Positions 34,809 through 43,297 of a DNA stretch of 64,000 nucleotides are shown one piece after another. Position 1 is the first letter of the stretch, and each line of letters opens with the position of its first letter. Position numbers and translations under genes: made by a program. Under the pieces are notes generated by a model, which saw nothing but the letters and a program-made list of their open reading frames with translations, was not told the DNA's origin and made no database searches. Origin of the DNA: SKVR01 sp046291875 (GTDB lineage Bacteria > Bacteroidota > Bacteroidia > Bacteroidales > UBA7960); NCBI GenBank assembly GCA_046291875.1, contig JBKBSF010000003.1, positions 179,554 to 243,553 of the forward strand, written 5' to 3'.

Positions 34809-35228
34809 ATGAAGAAGGCTAGTTTTATTTTTTTATTTCTGCTTTTAATACTGGTTGGTTGTCCTACGGAAGAAGTGCCTGCCCCGGATTTCCAGATTTA
34901 TGTTATTAATAATTCGGAAGCGACTGCTGTTTATACTTTTATTAATACTAGAAATAAGAATGATACAGTTTTATGGGAGTCAATGCCTTGGGGGAACATT
35001 AATGATTGGACGTTGGAATCAGGTGAAGTACGTATACTCAACGCGTTTAGTGGAGATGTAAAAAGGACATTAGAAAACTACCATATTCATTACTATTCCT
35101 TTTATGCAGATACTATATCTGCTTTTCCGTGGAATGTAATAAGAGATGAGTATAAAGTTGCCAAGCGGGTTACCATTAGCTCATGGGAGGAGTATGAAGC
35201 TATGGATTTTACTGTTGAGTTTCCATAG
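34809..35228 (+). CDS. Small lipoprotein, candidate immunity protein for the RHS tip
   Basis: 139 residues from ATG 34809, 7 bp after the RHS stop. MKKASFIFLFLLLILVGC is a lipoprotein signal. The mature part (FQIYVINNSEATAVYTFINT) matches no family I can name. Immunity genes normally sit directly after RHS tips; a lipoprotein suggests protection at the periplasmic side or envelope. Role inferred from position. Confidence 0.7.
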   Translation: MKKASFIFLFLLLILVGCPTEEVPAPDFQIYVINNSEATAVYTFINTRNKNDTVLWESMPWGNINDWTLESGEVRILNAFSGDVKRTLENYHIHYYSFYADTISAFPWNVIRDEYKVAKRVTISSWEEYEAMDFTVEFP

Positions 35229-35336
35229 ATGTATTAAAAATACTGGCAGGTATTAGTGTCTTGACTGTGTGTAGTGTTATAAAAAAGAAGGTCAATTCCA
35301 TCTGATTAGATGGTTTGTTTCAATAAGGATAATCCT

Positions 35337-35620
35337 AGACGCGCCAATAGGCGCTTCTGTACTGATGTTTCATTTGGTAAGGGGTGATGAGACGTGCCGG
35401 AAGGCACGTCTGTACAAAGGAATTGGGATCCTTTGTGAATTTGATTAAAGAATTGTAGCATTCGAATAATCTCAATATTTTCTTTTAATTTTAGCAAAAA
35501 TAGCGGCACAGGAATTCAATATCAATAATTGCAATAAACCATAGTAAAGACGTGCCTTCCGGCACGTCTCAAATCAAAACCCTTATGGAATCAAGTACAG
35601 ACGCGCATCCCAGCGCGTCT
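35337..35620. repeat. Four 22-bp palindromic repeats (AGACGTGCC family)
   Basis: Copies at 35337-35358, 35390-35411, 35548-35569 and 35599-35620. The clearest are AGACGTGCCGGAAGGCACGT (35390) and its alternate-orientation form (35548); two carry AGACGCGC variants, and three have GTAC next to the palindrome. They fill the gap between the immunity lipoprotein and the RHS remnant, which otherwise holds no gene (35229-35706). Confidence 0.8.
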
Positions 35621-35706
35621 TCTGAGCACGCCATCAGGCATGCAGCGATGCACATCTTTAAAACGCTCTTTGAAAACAGACACAGAATCATGCAGAAATG
35701 CATTGA

Positions 35707-36360
35707 ATCTATTCAGCTATTTGCCGCAACTTCACCAACTGGGGCTACACCATAGCCGCTCAAAATGATCTGTTGCCCAGTCGCGGCTTTACCTGCCACG
35801 AGTGGCTGCCATGGTTTAACCTGTACAATATAACGAAGGGAGAGCATGGCGCGCAAGCGACATAACATTCTGGTCGCCTGTATGATCCCATTGTAGGCAG
35901 GTTCTTAAGCCCTGATAATTACGTACAGGCACCAGATTATACACAGAGTTTTAATAGGTATAGCTATGTTTGGAATAACCCGCTGAAGTATACGGATCCA
36001 AGTGGTGAATTTGTTGTATTGGATTCATGGCTGACAGGTTTTGTACATGGTTTTTTTAGTACAAGTAAAGGGCGGTGGAAAGCCGGATGGAAAGAGGCAA
36101 ACCTACGTGCCGGAAATGATGCTAAAATTTGGGGTGGACTTTTTGTTACCGATCCAAATAAATCCGACGATGAGAGGGTTTGTGAACCCATTTCGCGATT
36201 TACATGGCAATTGCCACAAACCACAGGAGGGTTTTATACTTCTCATGCTCATAATACCTACGGTTTTAGGGGAGGAGTAGAATCAGTTGACTATGCTTAT
36301 AGAGCGACAGTAAAAACAGATATAGCTTACTGGAAGAAACTAACGGGGGGTTATACATAA
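35707..36360 (+). pseudogene. Decayed RHS core end with second C-terminal tip
   Basis: In one frame: NWGYTIAAQNDLLPSRGFTC, HEWLPWFNLYN, an in-frame TAA at 35863-35865 with about 14 unexpected codons, then GRLYDPIVGRFLSPDNYVQA and RYSYVWNNPLKYTDPSGEF. The tip carries ISRFTWQLPQTTGGF and ESVDYAYRATVK, the same family as the tip at 33890, but stops at 36360 before any HEYGH. Opening stop TGA lies at 35704. Clearly a remnant. Confidence 0.8.
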
Positions 36361-36464
36361 CTCCCAATATTTTTCAAAGGGCATCGATATTGTATCACGC
36401 TCATACGCATCCTAACAATAGCCCACCAGGGCGATCGAAGATATACCGTGTTTTGCAAGCGTAG
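36303..36464 (+). pseudogene. Out-of-frame tip fragment with HxHxH motif (JAB-like?)
   Basis: A different frame across the end of the previous remnant reads ETNGGLYITPNIFQRAS then ILYHAHTHPNNSPPGRSK. HTHPNNSPP resembles the metal-binding motif of JAB/MPN peptidases, though the final S-x-x-D is not intact. Its 3' part runs into the IS3 orfA remnant on the other strand. Short and uncertain. Confidence 0.35.
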
Positions 36465-36540
36465 CTTTAACCCCTTGCTCTGATGCTTCTTTGATAATCT
36501 GAAGCTTTTCTTCTTTGGTAAATTTTCTTTTCATCGTCAT
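36412..36540 (-). pseudogene. Truncated IS3-type transposase OrfA
   Basis: Minus strand from 36540: MTMKRKFTKEEKLQIIKEAS then EQGVKATLAKHGIS, the N-terminal helix-turn-helix of IS3-family OrfA (IS911/IS150-like), then SIALVGYC and stop. Only ~33 of roughly 90-110 residues remain; no OrfB is nearby. An insertion-sequence scar inside the island. Confidence 0.75.
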
Positions 36541-36645
36541 AAAGTTTCAGGTTTTTATCTATAACTCAGTCCGATGTTATAAGGGGCTTATACATTGAGA
36601 AGAGTTAAATCCCTTTAAGTTCGACAATTTTAATGACTTAATCCT

Positions 36646-36653
36646 TATTTTTG
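36646..36653 (+). promoter_or_regulatory. Putative -7 element (TATTTTTG) for the toxin-antitoxin pair
   Basis: Matches TAnnTTTG, 16 bp before the antitoxin ATG; an imperfect -33 only. Confidence 0.4.
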
Positions 36654-36669
36654 TAATAAAAAAGAAATT

Positions 36670-36915
36670 ATGGGTACTGCAGAGTTAAGAAAAGAATTAC
36701 ATAGCTATATTGACAAGGCAGATGAAACCTTCCTGAAAATGGTAAGTGCGATGAGTAAAGAATATGGACTCCCTGAAATCTCTGGCTATCATGCTGATGG
36801 AACCCCAATTGCAAACAAGGAACTTAAAAACACTGTAAAAGAGGCATCGGACAGGGTAAAATCCGGCCAATATATTCGTCAGGAAGACATTGAGAAGGAG
36901 GTAAGCGATTGGTAA
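36670..36915 (+). CDS. Antitoxin of a type II module
   Basis: 81 residues: an N-terminal helical part (TAELRKELHSYIDKADETFL) and a C-terminal acidic tail (SGQYIRQEDIEKEVSDW). This layout is common in Bacteroidota antitoxins paired with ParE/RelE toxins. It overlaps the toxin start by 7 bp, giving translational coupling. It should bind the toxin and its own promoter; no HTH can be assigned with confidence. Confidence 0.75.
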   Translation: MGTAELRKELHSYIDKADETFLKMVSAMSKEYGLPEISGYHADGTPIANKELKNTVKEASDRVKSGQYIRQEDIEKEVSDW

Positions 36916-37235
36916 AAAAGAAAAAGCTTGCCATACTTTGGGATGAGAAAGCAAAAGAAAGTCTCGATAAAATATATGAATATGTTGCCATGGATTCCGT
37001 TGAGGCAGCCCGGTACGTTAAAAGGGAACTTATCAGACTGGCAGGAAGTTTAAATGATTTTCCTGAAAAATACCCCAAAGAAGCTTGCCTTAAAGATGAA
37101 CCTGAGGATTATCGTTTTGCGACAAAATGGAGTTATAAAATCATTTTCGAAATCACCAACGAGAGTATTATTATTGCCGCTATTTTTCATACCAGCCAGC
37201 ATCCCGCAAAAATCAAACGGATCAAAAAAGAGTAA
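36909..37235 (+). CDS. ParE/RelE-family toxin
   Basis: 108 residues. The only suitable in-frame start is a TTG at 36909 inside the antitoxin's last codons. AILWDEKAKESLDKIYEYVA, YPKEACLKDEPEDYRFATKW and SYKIIFEI are typical of the ParE-like plasmid-stabilisation family. ParE poisons gyrase and RelE cuts mRNA on ribosomes; which applies is not decidable here. The non-ATG start would keep toxin output below antitoxin. Confidence 0.82.
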   Translation: MVKKKKLAILWDEKAKESLDKIYEYVAMDSVEAARYVKRELIRLAGSLNDFPEKYPKEACLKDEPEDYRFATKWSYKIIFEITNESIIIAAIFHTSQHPAKIKRIKKE

Positions 37236-37404
37236 AATAAACTTTTCTGTCTTATATTCCTTCTCTAAATACTTCCTTTTTCCCCAAAAAAGAGGAAACC
37301 AGAGAAACCACCCCGGATCCGTATTGTGCTGAATATCTAAATGGTTCTCACAACCACCGCTATATGCAGCGCCCAACATCAACTGGACAGCATAGTCTAT
37401 CGAT

Positions 37405-37973
37405 GTTATGCCCCTGCAGAGCAGCTGTGCATTCTATCCTGTGGCAACCGTCAGAATCCAAGAACCCAGAAGGGGTTCAACCATAACAGCCGTAGGTGCA
37501 ACCTACGGTGAAGGAAATAGCAGCAAACACGGAACCCTGAAGGGGTTCAACCACAATAGCCGTAGGTGCAACCTACGGTGAAGGAAATAGCAGCAAACAA
37601 AGAACCCTGAAAGGGTTCAACCATAATAGCCGTAGGTGCAACCTACGGTAATGGATATAGCAGCAAACAGGGAACCCTGAAGGGGTTCAACCATAATAGC
37701 CGTAGGTGCAACCTACGGTAATGGATACAGCAGCAAACACGGAACCCTGAAGGGGTTCAACAAATTTTTATGGTGCTTTTGCAGGGTATGATGTTTTGCC
37801 AGCATAGCAGCCGATGCACAATGTTATGGTCCTGGAGCTTGTAACAAAAGGAGGAATTTTCATTTTGAAATGTTCAACCCTTTCAGGGTTGTGGCATACG
37901 CGTGGCACATTCCCCACGGGTTGCACCCGCGGCTATTGTTGTTCAACCCTTTCAGAGTTTAGGGTGCTGCTGT
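37405..37973. repeat. Palindromic repeat element, copy B
   Basis: Same design and orientation as the element at 33225: leader (TGCCCCTGCAGAGCAG), five palindromes GAACCC...GGGTTC at 70-bp steps (near 37461, 37531, 37601, 37671, 37741), then the 212-bp tail (37762-37973) with three mismatches to copy A. Bases 37236-38209 otherwise hold no credible gene apart from the promoter of the next one. Confidence 0.9.
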
Positions 37974-38135
37974 AGGACGTTTAGCTTTCATCAGAGCTGT
38001 GAAAACCGAGCTGCACCCGGAATTTTCCAGATCCGCTGGAGGGCAACAGGCCACAGGGAAACACCCGTACATTTTTCCCTTTCTTATAACCCACAAAATA
38101 GTTCTCCCTTTCCGGGCTTTGAGCCAAATTTTCCC

Positions 38136-38143
38136 TAATTTTG
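38136..38143 (+). promoter_or_regulatory. Putative -7 element (TAATTTTG) for the sulfatase-fold gene
   Basis: Matches TAnnTTTG, 66 bp before ATG 38210; -33 not clear. Confidence 0.35.
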
Positions 38144-38209
38144 ATAGATTTTTCACTCCTATCTTAATCATTTGGTTTTCAAAACTAAACCGTGACAGCC
38201 CTCAACACC

Positions 38210-40513
38210 ATGAAGCTCCTGTATGCCTTCCCGAAAGCTTTTCGCGACTATATACCCCTAATTCTGCTCAACTATTTGTTTTTGCTGATCATCCGGTTGT
38301 GGGGCTGGGTTGCCGGAAGCTCTCCTTTTGCTGATATGCTTCAGGGTTTGCTGGGCGATGCCATTGTTATAAATACTGCCATGGTATTGCTTTTCCTCCC
38401 CTTCTGGTTGCTGTGGTTCTGGAAGTCACGCCTTGCCCTTTTTGCAGGTGCAGGTTTCTGGCTGTTGGTACATGCTTTTTCGGTGCCGGTGGTAGAATGT
38501 GGTCAACGGGGCATTGACGGGATCAATGCAGTAATGCATGGCTGCAGCATGATGGCGGCCTGGCAGGCCTGTGTACAAAGCATATCGCCGGTGGGCTGGC
38601 TGGTTGTGGTAGTTCTGCTTACCGGTGCAGCTGCACTGGTATTGTGGTGGCACCTTTCGCGAAATATCCGTTTCCCCGGTTGGTTTGCCTTTTTGCTGGC
38701 CTTAGCCCTGCCCCTGTCGGCACCCCTGGCCTTCGAGCCCGGCTTACAGCCTGGAGTACCTGGCAGCAGTGGCCATGTGCCCAACCCCGCTTACGAGCTG
38801 TTCCTGTCGGGCTATCGTTGCATGCGCGGACAAATGGAGCAGGAAACCATTGAAGTATCTGCCCGCGAGGTGATCCGTGCCACCCGTCCACACAGTGAAA
38901 CCCTTCACACCGACGAGTATCCGCTGCTCCACAGCCGTGTACCGCATACCTGCCTGGCCGATTTCATCAACCCTTCTGCTGAGCCACCCCATATCGTAAT
39001 CCTGATTGTACAAGGCCTTTCGCAGCATTTTCTCGAGCCTGTGTATGGCCACCACTTTATGCCCTTTCTTACTGAGTTGTCGCAGCAGAGCCTTTACTGG
39101 CCTCATTTTCTGGCCACTTCTTCGAGGCATCAGAATATGCCGGCATCACTCCTGGGAGGATTACCACCCACCCGCGAAGGCTTTGCCAACATCCCTCATA
39201 TCCCTTACCATTTCTCGCTTGTAAATGTACTCAACCACAACGGATACCACACTGCCTACCACAGTGGGCAATGGGCTTGGTTCAACGGCACCGACCGGTT
39301 GCTCCACCACAACAATATCAGAAGCATGCGCGATGCGGGAAGCTTCCCGGAACAGTTCTCCAGAGTAATTACGGGCGAGGATAACTACTTCTGGGGCTAC
39401 AACGATCAGGATCTCTTTCAATGGTACCTGCAGTACACTGCCCCTGGTCCTCGCCTTGACATCATACAAACGGGCAGCACTCATTCGCCCTTTGCCATTG
39501 ACCGTAAAGAAGAATATGCACAAAGAATTGCCGCCATGGAGCTAACATCCGCCCAGCGTGAGCAGGTAGAGCAGCATCTGGAGGCCTACCAATCGCTCCT
39601 GTTTGCCGACGATGCTCTACGCAGCTTTTGGGAAACAATGCGCAGAGAACCCCGGTTCAGCAATACCCTTTTTCTGATTACAGGAAATTACCCCATGGCA
39701 GAGCTGGCACCTTCGGGTCCGCTGCACCGGTACAACGTTCCGCTCCTTTTATGGGCTCCATGGCTGAAATCGCCCCACACCTTTGAGCAAATTGCTTCAC
39801 AATACGATATTTACGAAAGCCTCACCACCTTGCTCGGGCAGCAATACCAGCTTGACATTCCCTCCTGGAGTATCTCGCCCGGGGTGCATTTGTGCCGTGA
39901 GCAGGACAGCCGACTACTCATACCGCTGGTAAACCAGGGCAACGAGGTGAACGAAATCCTGTGGGGCAATCATTTCCTGAACCAGGCCGGCGAACTTTTT
40001 GAGGTAGGTCCTGCCCTGGCGGTAACTCCTGCCGACAACCCGCAAAAGGCCTCGGCAATGGCATCGCTGCTCGACATTTACCGGCAGAACAACGCACTGG
40101 CAGCCAGCCAGGTAATGCCCGACAGCCTCTATTTTCAGTTTATGGGATACAAAGTGCTGGTCGATACACTCTTGCCACAACAAAGGGTTCGTACAGAGTA
40201 TCGCAACATATTCTCTGATCTGCCCCTCGGGGAGGGCACCCATATTCTGGACATCAGCCTCAGCCGCCCCGACATTGCTCTCGACGAGGTATATATTGTG
40301 TACGAACTGCGCGATGCCAACGACAGCATCCTGCGATGGAAGAACTTTGGAGTACCTGTGGGAAAAACCGATTTCAGCATCCGTATCCGGCTCGACCAGG
40401 AGCTGACAGAGGGCAGAGATGCCCGGCTGGCGGTATTTCTGTGGAACGAATCGCCGGTACCTTACAGCTTTGGCAGTGCCCGCACAGTGCTGTACAAAGC
40501 CCCGCGCGAATAA
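38210..40513 (+). CDS. LTA-synthase/sulfatase-fold membrane protein with degenerate metal site
   Basis: 767 residues from ATG 38210 (a GTG 18 bp upstream is possible). Five membrane segments in residues ~10-180, then an extracytoplasmic alkaline-phosphatase-superfamily domain (~260-540), the layout of LtaS/OpgB. Expected catalytic positions are altered: the metal-binding Glu of the first strand is Gln (VILIVQGLSQHF), the nucleophile region reads ATSSRHQNMPASLLGG, and the usual TGDH is ITGNYPM, so Asp and His are lost. TGSTHSPF keeps the substrate-side His. Fold assignment is firm; I infer a non-catalytic or altered role. purN follows at 25 bp. Confidence 0.8.
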   Translation: MKLLYAFPKAFRDYIPLILLNYLFLLIIRLWGWVAGSSPFADMLQGLLGDAIVINTAMVLLFLPFWLLWFWKSRLALFAGAGFWLLVHAFSVPVVECGQRGIDGINAVMHGCSMMAAWQACVQSISPVGWLVVVVLLTGAAALVLWWHLSRNIRFPGWFAFLLALALPLSAPLAFEPGLQPGVPGSSGHVPNPAYELFLSGYRCMRGQMEQETIEVSAREVIRATRPHSETLHTDEYPLLHSRVPHTCLADFINPSAEPPHIVILIVQGLSQHFLEPVYGHHFMPFLTELSQQSLYWPHFLATSSRHQNMPASLLGGLPPTREGFANIPHIPYHFSLVNVLNHNGYHTAYHSGQWAWFNGTDRLLHHNNIRSMRDAGSFPEQFSRVITGEDNYFWGYNDQDLFQWYLQYTAPGPRLDIIQTGSTHSPFAIDRKEEYAQRIAAMELTSAQREQVEQHLEAYQSLLFADDALRSFWETMRREPRFSNTLFLITGNYPMAELAPSGPLHRYNVPLLLWAPWLKSPHTFEQIASQYDIYESLTTLLGQQYQLDIPSWSISPGVHLCREQDSRLLIPLVNQGNEVNEILWGNHFLNQAGELFEVGPALAVTPADNPQKASAMASLLDIYRQNNALAASQVMPDSLYFQFMGYKVLVDTLLPQQRVRTEYRNIFSDLPLGEGTHILDISLSRPDIALDEVYIVYELRDANDSILRWKNFGVPVGKTDFSIRIRLDQELTEGRDARLAVFLWNESPVPYSFGSARTVLYKAPRE

Positions 40514-40538
40514 TCTTTTCAAAACCCAATCATCACCC

Positions 40539-41129
40539 ATGACCCACGCCGATCCATCCTTTTCAGTAGCTGTTTTTGCCTCTGGCAGCGGCACCAATGC
40601 CGAAAACCTGGCAAAGTACTTTGCTGCGCATGCCGGTATCCGGGTCAGGCTGATTGTGAGCAACAAAGCCGATGCTTATGTTCTGCAAAGGGCAGCGAAC
40701 CTGCAGGTACCCGCGGTAGTAATACCGGCGCATGACTGGAAGGAGCCCAAAAAGGTACTGGATGTTCTGGGTCATTACGGAATAGATTTTATTATCCTGG
40801 CCGGCTACCTTCGCCTGCTGCCCCCCTGGCTGGTGGAGGCCTATCCTCAGAAGATTATCAACATTCATCCTGCATTGCTACCCTCGTATGGTGGCAAAGG
40901 GATGTATGGCGAGCATGTGCACCGCGCTGTGATTGCCGCGGGCGAAAAAAAATCGGGCATCACCATCCATTATGTGAATGCCCGGTATGATGAAGGGGAT
41001 ATCATTTTCCAGGCCAGCTGCCCGGTATTCCCCGAAGATACTCCCGAAACCCTGGCTGCCCGAATCCATGCGCTGGAATACGAACATTTCCCACGGGTTG
41101 CGGAGAAAGTGATGATGCAGCACACCTGA
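40539..41129 (+). CDS. purN: Phosphoribosylglycinamide formyltransferase
   Basis: 196 residues from ATG 40539. VFASGSGTNAENL binds GAR phosphate, IINIHPALLPSYGGKGMYG contains catalytic N108 and H110, and NARYDEGDIIF holds D151. It transfers the formyl group of 10-formyl-THF to GAR in purine synthesis (cytoplasm). Usual length. The last gene of the rightward pair; it converges on the minus-strand lipoprotein with only 36 bp between stops. Confidence 0.95.
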   Translation: MTHADPSFSVAVFASGSGTNAENLAKYFAAHAGIRVRLIVSNKADAYVLQRAANLQVPAVVIPAHDWKEPKKVLDVLGHYGIDFIILAGYLRLLPPWLVEAYPQKIINIHPALLPSYGGKGMYGEHVHRAVIAAGEKKSGITIHYVNARYDEGDIIFQASCPVFPEDTPETLAARIHALEYEHFPRVAEKVMMQHT

Positions 41130-41165
41130 AACCCGGCATACTGCATCATCCCTGATAATATTCCT

Positions 41166-43205
41166 TTACAGTTTCCTTACGGCTTCTTCAGCCGCTTTGA
41201 TCATAGGCTCGGCAGAGATGGGCTGCCCTACGGCATTGCGCATCCACTCCTGCGGAATAAGGCGTCCGGCGGTAAACATACGGTCGCTCTCACTGGCCAG
41301 GTTCTTTCCTTTGATATGCTGCTCGATCTGGTACTCAATAAGGCGTCCGAGCGGATAGGCCGACAGGTACAACGGATAGGCAATCATATGGGAATAGATA
41401 GACAGGATGGGAGAATCTTCCATGCCGAACACCGGTGCAAAGTAATTGTTCCAAACCTCTTTGGCAATGCGTATGGTTTCGTCTCTGAGCTGCGCTGGCG
41501 TAGCATTGGGATTGGCATACATCCAGCGCCATACGGCCATATCCACCAGCGACACACCCATAATTTCGTAGCTCCCCCAAAGCTTGTCGAGGGTGTTGAG
41601 GTATGCTGCCTGCGCGTCGGTATTGCGTATGCCCAGCAACTCCAGGTCGCGGGTTTGGTAGATGAACGCCAGTGCTTCGGTAAAGGCGGTGTTGGGCACA
41701 CCACTCATCATATAATAATCCACATCGTAGAGGCTGATGGTTTGCTCCACGTTGTGCCCCAGCTCGTGGATGGCGATATTGTAGCCTTTGTAGTCCATGC
41801 CATCGGGCGCAATGCGGGTGCGCAGGCGCGACTGCTGCGAGCGCATACGGGCAGGCCATGCATGTCCGGCACCGCGGGAAGCTTCCACCACAATCTTTTC
41901 GGCAATGTATTGTGCACGGCTGCGGGTATAACCCAGCTTCACCAGGATGTTGGGCAGGTCGTCGTCGAGCGCCTGCGCATTGGGATAGAGGCTGCGGGTT
42001 TTGCTGTTGAGGAAATCCTCTGAAATGGTGCTGCGGGCTTTGAAGCCATCGTACCAGATATCGTAGGGGCGCAACTCACGTCCGAGGCGACGGCTGATGA
42101 GGGCACCCACCTCCTGCAGCACCGGCGCACTTACCAGGCCCACAAACAAATCCTCAACTTCCTGCATGGAGAGTTCCAGACCACTGTCGAAAGCGCGCTC
42201 GATGTAGGTGGGATAGTTGGGATTAAAATCATCGGCCATGCGCAGGGCATGGAAATTTTCCAGCAGTTTCTGGTAGCGGGTATCAGGCTCGCGGCTGAAG
42301 CTTACTTCCTGCCCGTCTTTGTACAGTTTGTTCTGGAACGGATTCCACTGGTAGTCGGGATTGTTGATAACCTCCTGTGGGATATCCTGACCAATAATGC
42401 GCAGCATCACCTGGTAAATCATCTCCTGTTTGGGCTGGCCATCGGGGTTTCCGTAGTTCGATTTGATCTCATCGCGCAGCCCCCAGTGGGTAATGAGGCT
42501 CATCCCTTCGGGGAAGAGAGTATTGCCTTCATCGTTGAGCAGTTTGCCCATACGGATGTTGTATTCCGAAATGTAGGTGTCACTTTCGGTGGAAATGCGC
42601 GAAACTTCCTGGCTGATGGCAGCCGGCACACGCGATACAAACACATCGCCCATACGAGCCATGGCCCAGTCGGTGCGGCTCCATCCGGAAGCAGCATTGG
42701 CTTTTTCTTCCAGTGAGTAGAAGGGAAAATTCAGGATGGTGATGAAAGCAATTTTGTTGCGGAAGAAATCGTCGTAGAAGTGTGCCATGGGTGAATAGGC
42801 GGCAAAGATATGGTCAACAGATTGCAGTTCGCCCACATCCAGGTGGAGGGGTTTGTTGAGCTCCACGGAGATCTGGTTGTTGTGTCCCCACAGGGCTTCG
42901 AAGTTGCGCGACAGGGCGTGGAAGAGTTTTTCGCGGGCCTGTGCATCGGCCACATACTGGGCCAGGCAGAAGGTTTTGAAATCTTCGGCGGTGCCATCTT
43001 CGGTGGTCCACAGGGCAGCAGCCTGGGCAACCCCTTTCTCCATCCGGGCCACATCGGCGCCGGGATGTTTTTCCTTGAGGGCAGCAAGGGTTTCCGATAC
43101 GGCAGCATCACTCAGGCCAGCGGGGGCTTTGCCTCCAGGGGCGTCAGCGCAAGCCGCCAGCATTACAAAAGCAGTCATGAGCAAAATATTTTTCAGTATA
43201 CGCAT
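41166..43205 (-). CDS. HELGH-motif metallopeptidase-like lipoprotein
   Basis: 679 residues. MRILKNILLMTAFVMLAAC is a lipoprotein signal (Cys19). The C-terminal third has NIAIHELGHNVEQTISLYDV, a HExxH zinc motif, with PNTAFTEALAFIYQ ~25 residues later providing a Glu third ligand, as in gluzincins. YDGFKARSTISEDFLNSKTR and EASRGAGHAWPARM lie upstream. It resembles the M3/M2 oligopeptidase layout (mostly helical, late zinc site), but I cannot name the family with certainty. Probably periplasmic or outer-membrane anchored. Monocistronic. Confidence 0.72.
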   Translation of the reverse strand: MRILKNILLMTAFVMLAACADAPGGKAPAGLSDAAVSETLAALKEKHPGADVARMEKGVAQAAALWTTEDGTAEDFKTFCLAQYVADAQAREKLFHALSRNFEALWGHNNQISVELNKPLHLDVGELQSVDHIFAAYSPMAHFYDDFFRNKIAFITILNFPFYSLEEKANAASGWSRTDWAMARMGDVFVSRVPAAISQEVSRISTESDTYISEYNIRMGKLLNDEGNTLFPEGMSLITHWGLRDEIKSNYGNPDGQPKQEMIYQVMLRIIGQDIPQEVINNPDYQWNPFQNKLYKDGQEVSFSREPDTRYQKLLENFHALRMADDFNPNYPTYIERAFDSGLELSMQEVEDLFVGLVSAPVLQEVGALISRRLGRELRPYDIWYDGFKARSTISEDFLNSKTRSLYPNAQALDDDLPNILVKLGYTRSRAQYIAEKIVVEASRGAGHAWPARMRSQQSRLRTRIAPDGMDYKGYNIAIHELGHNVEQTISLYDVDYYMMSGVPNTAFTEALAFIYQTRDLELLGIRNTDAQAAYLNTLDKLWGSYEIMGVSLVDMAVWRWMYANPNATPAQLRDETIRIAKEVWNNYFAPVFGMEDSPILSIYSHMIAYPLYLSAYPLGRLIEYQIEQHIKGKNLASESDRMFTAGRLIPQEWMRNAVGQPISAEPMIKAAEEAVRKL

Positions 43206-43297
43206 GGGTTGATTGTTAAGGGTTTGTTTATGGAAAAGCGAAAATAAGAAAAAGCATTATTTTACAGGGAGTTTTATGCAGGCAATTTACAGGGAAG

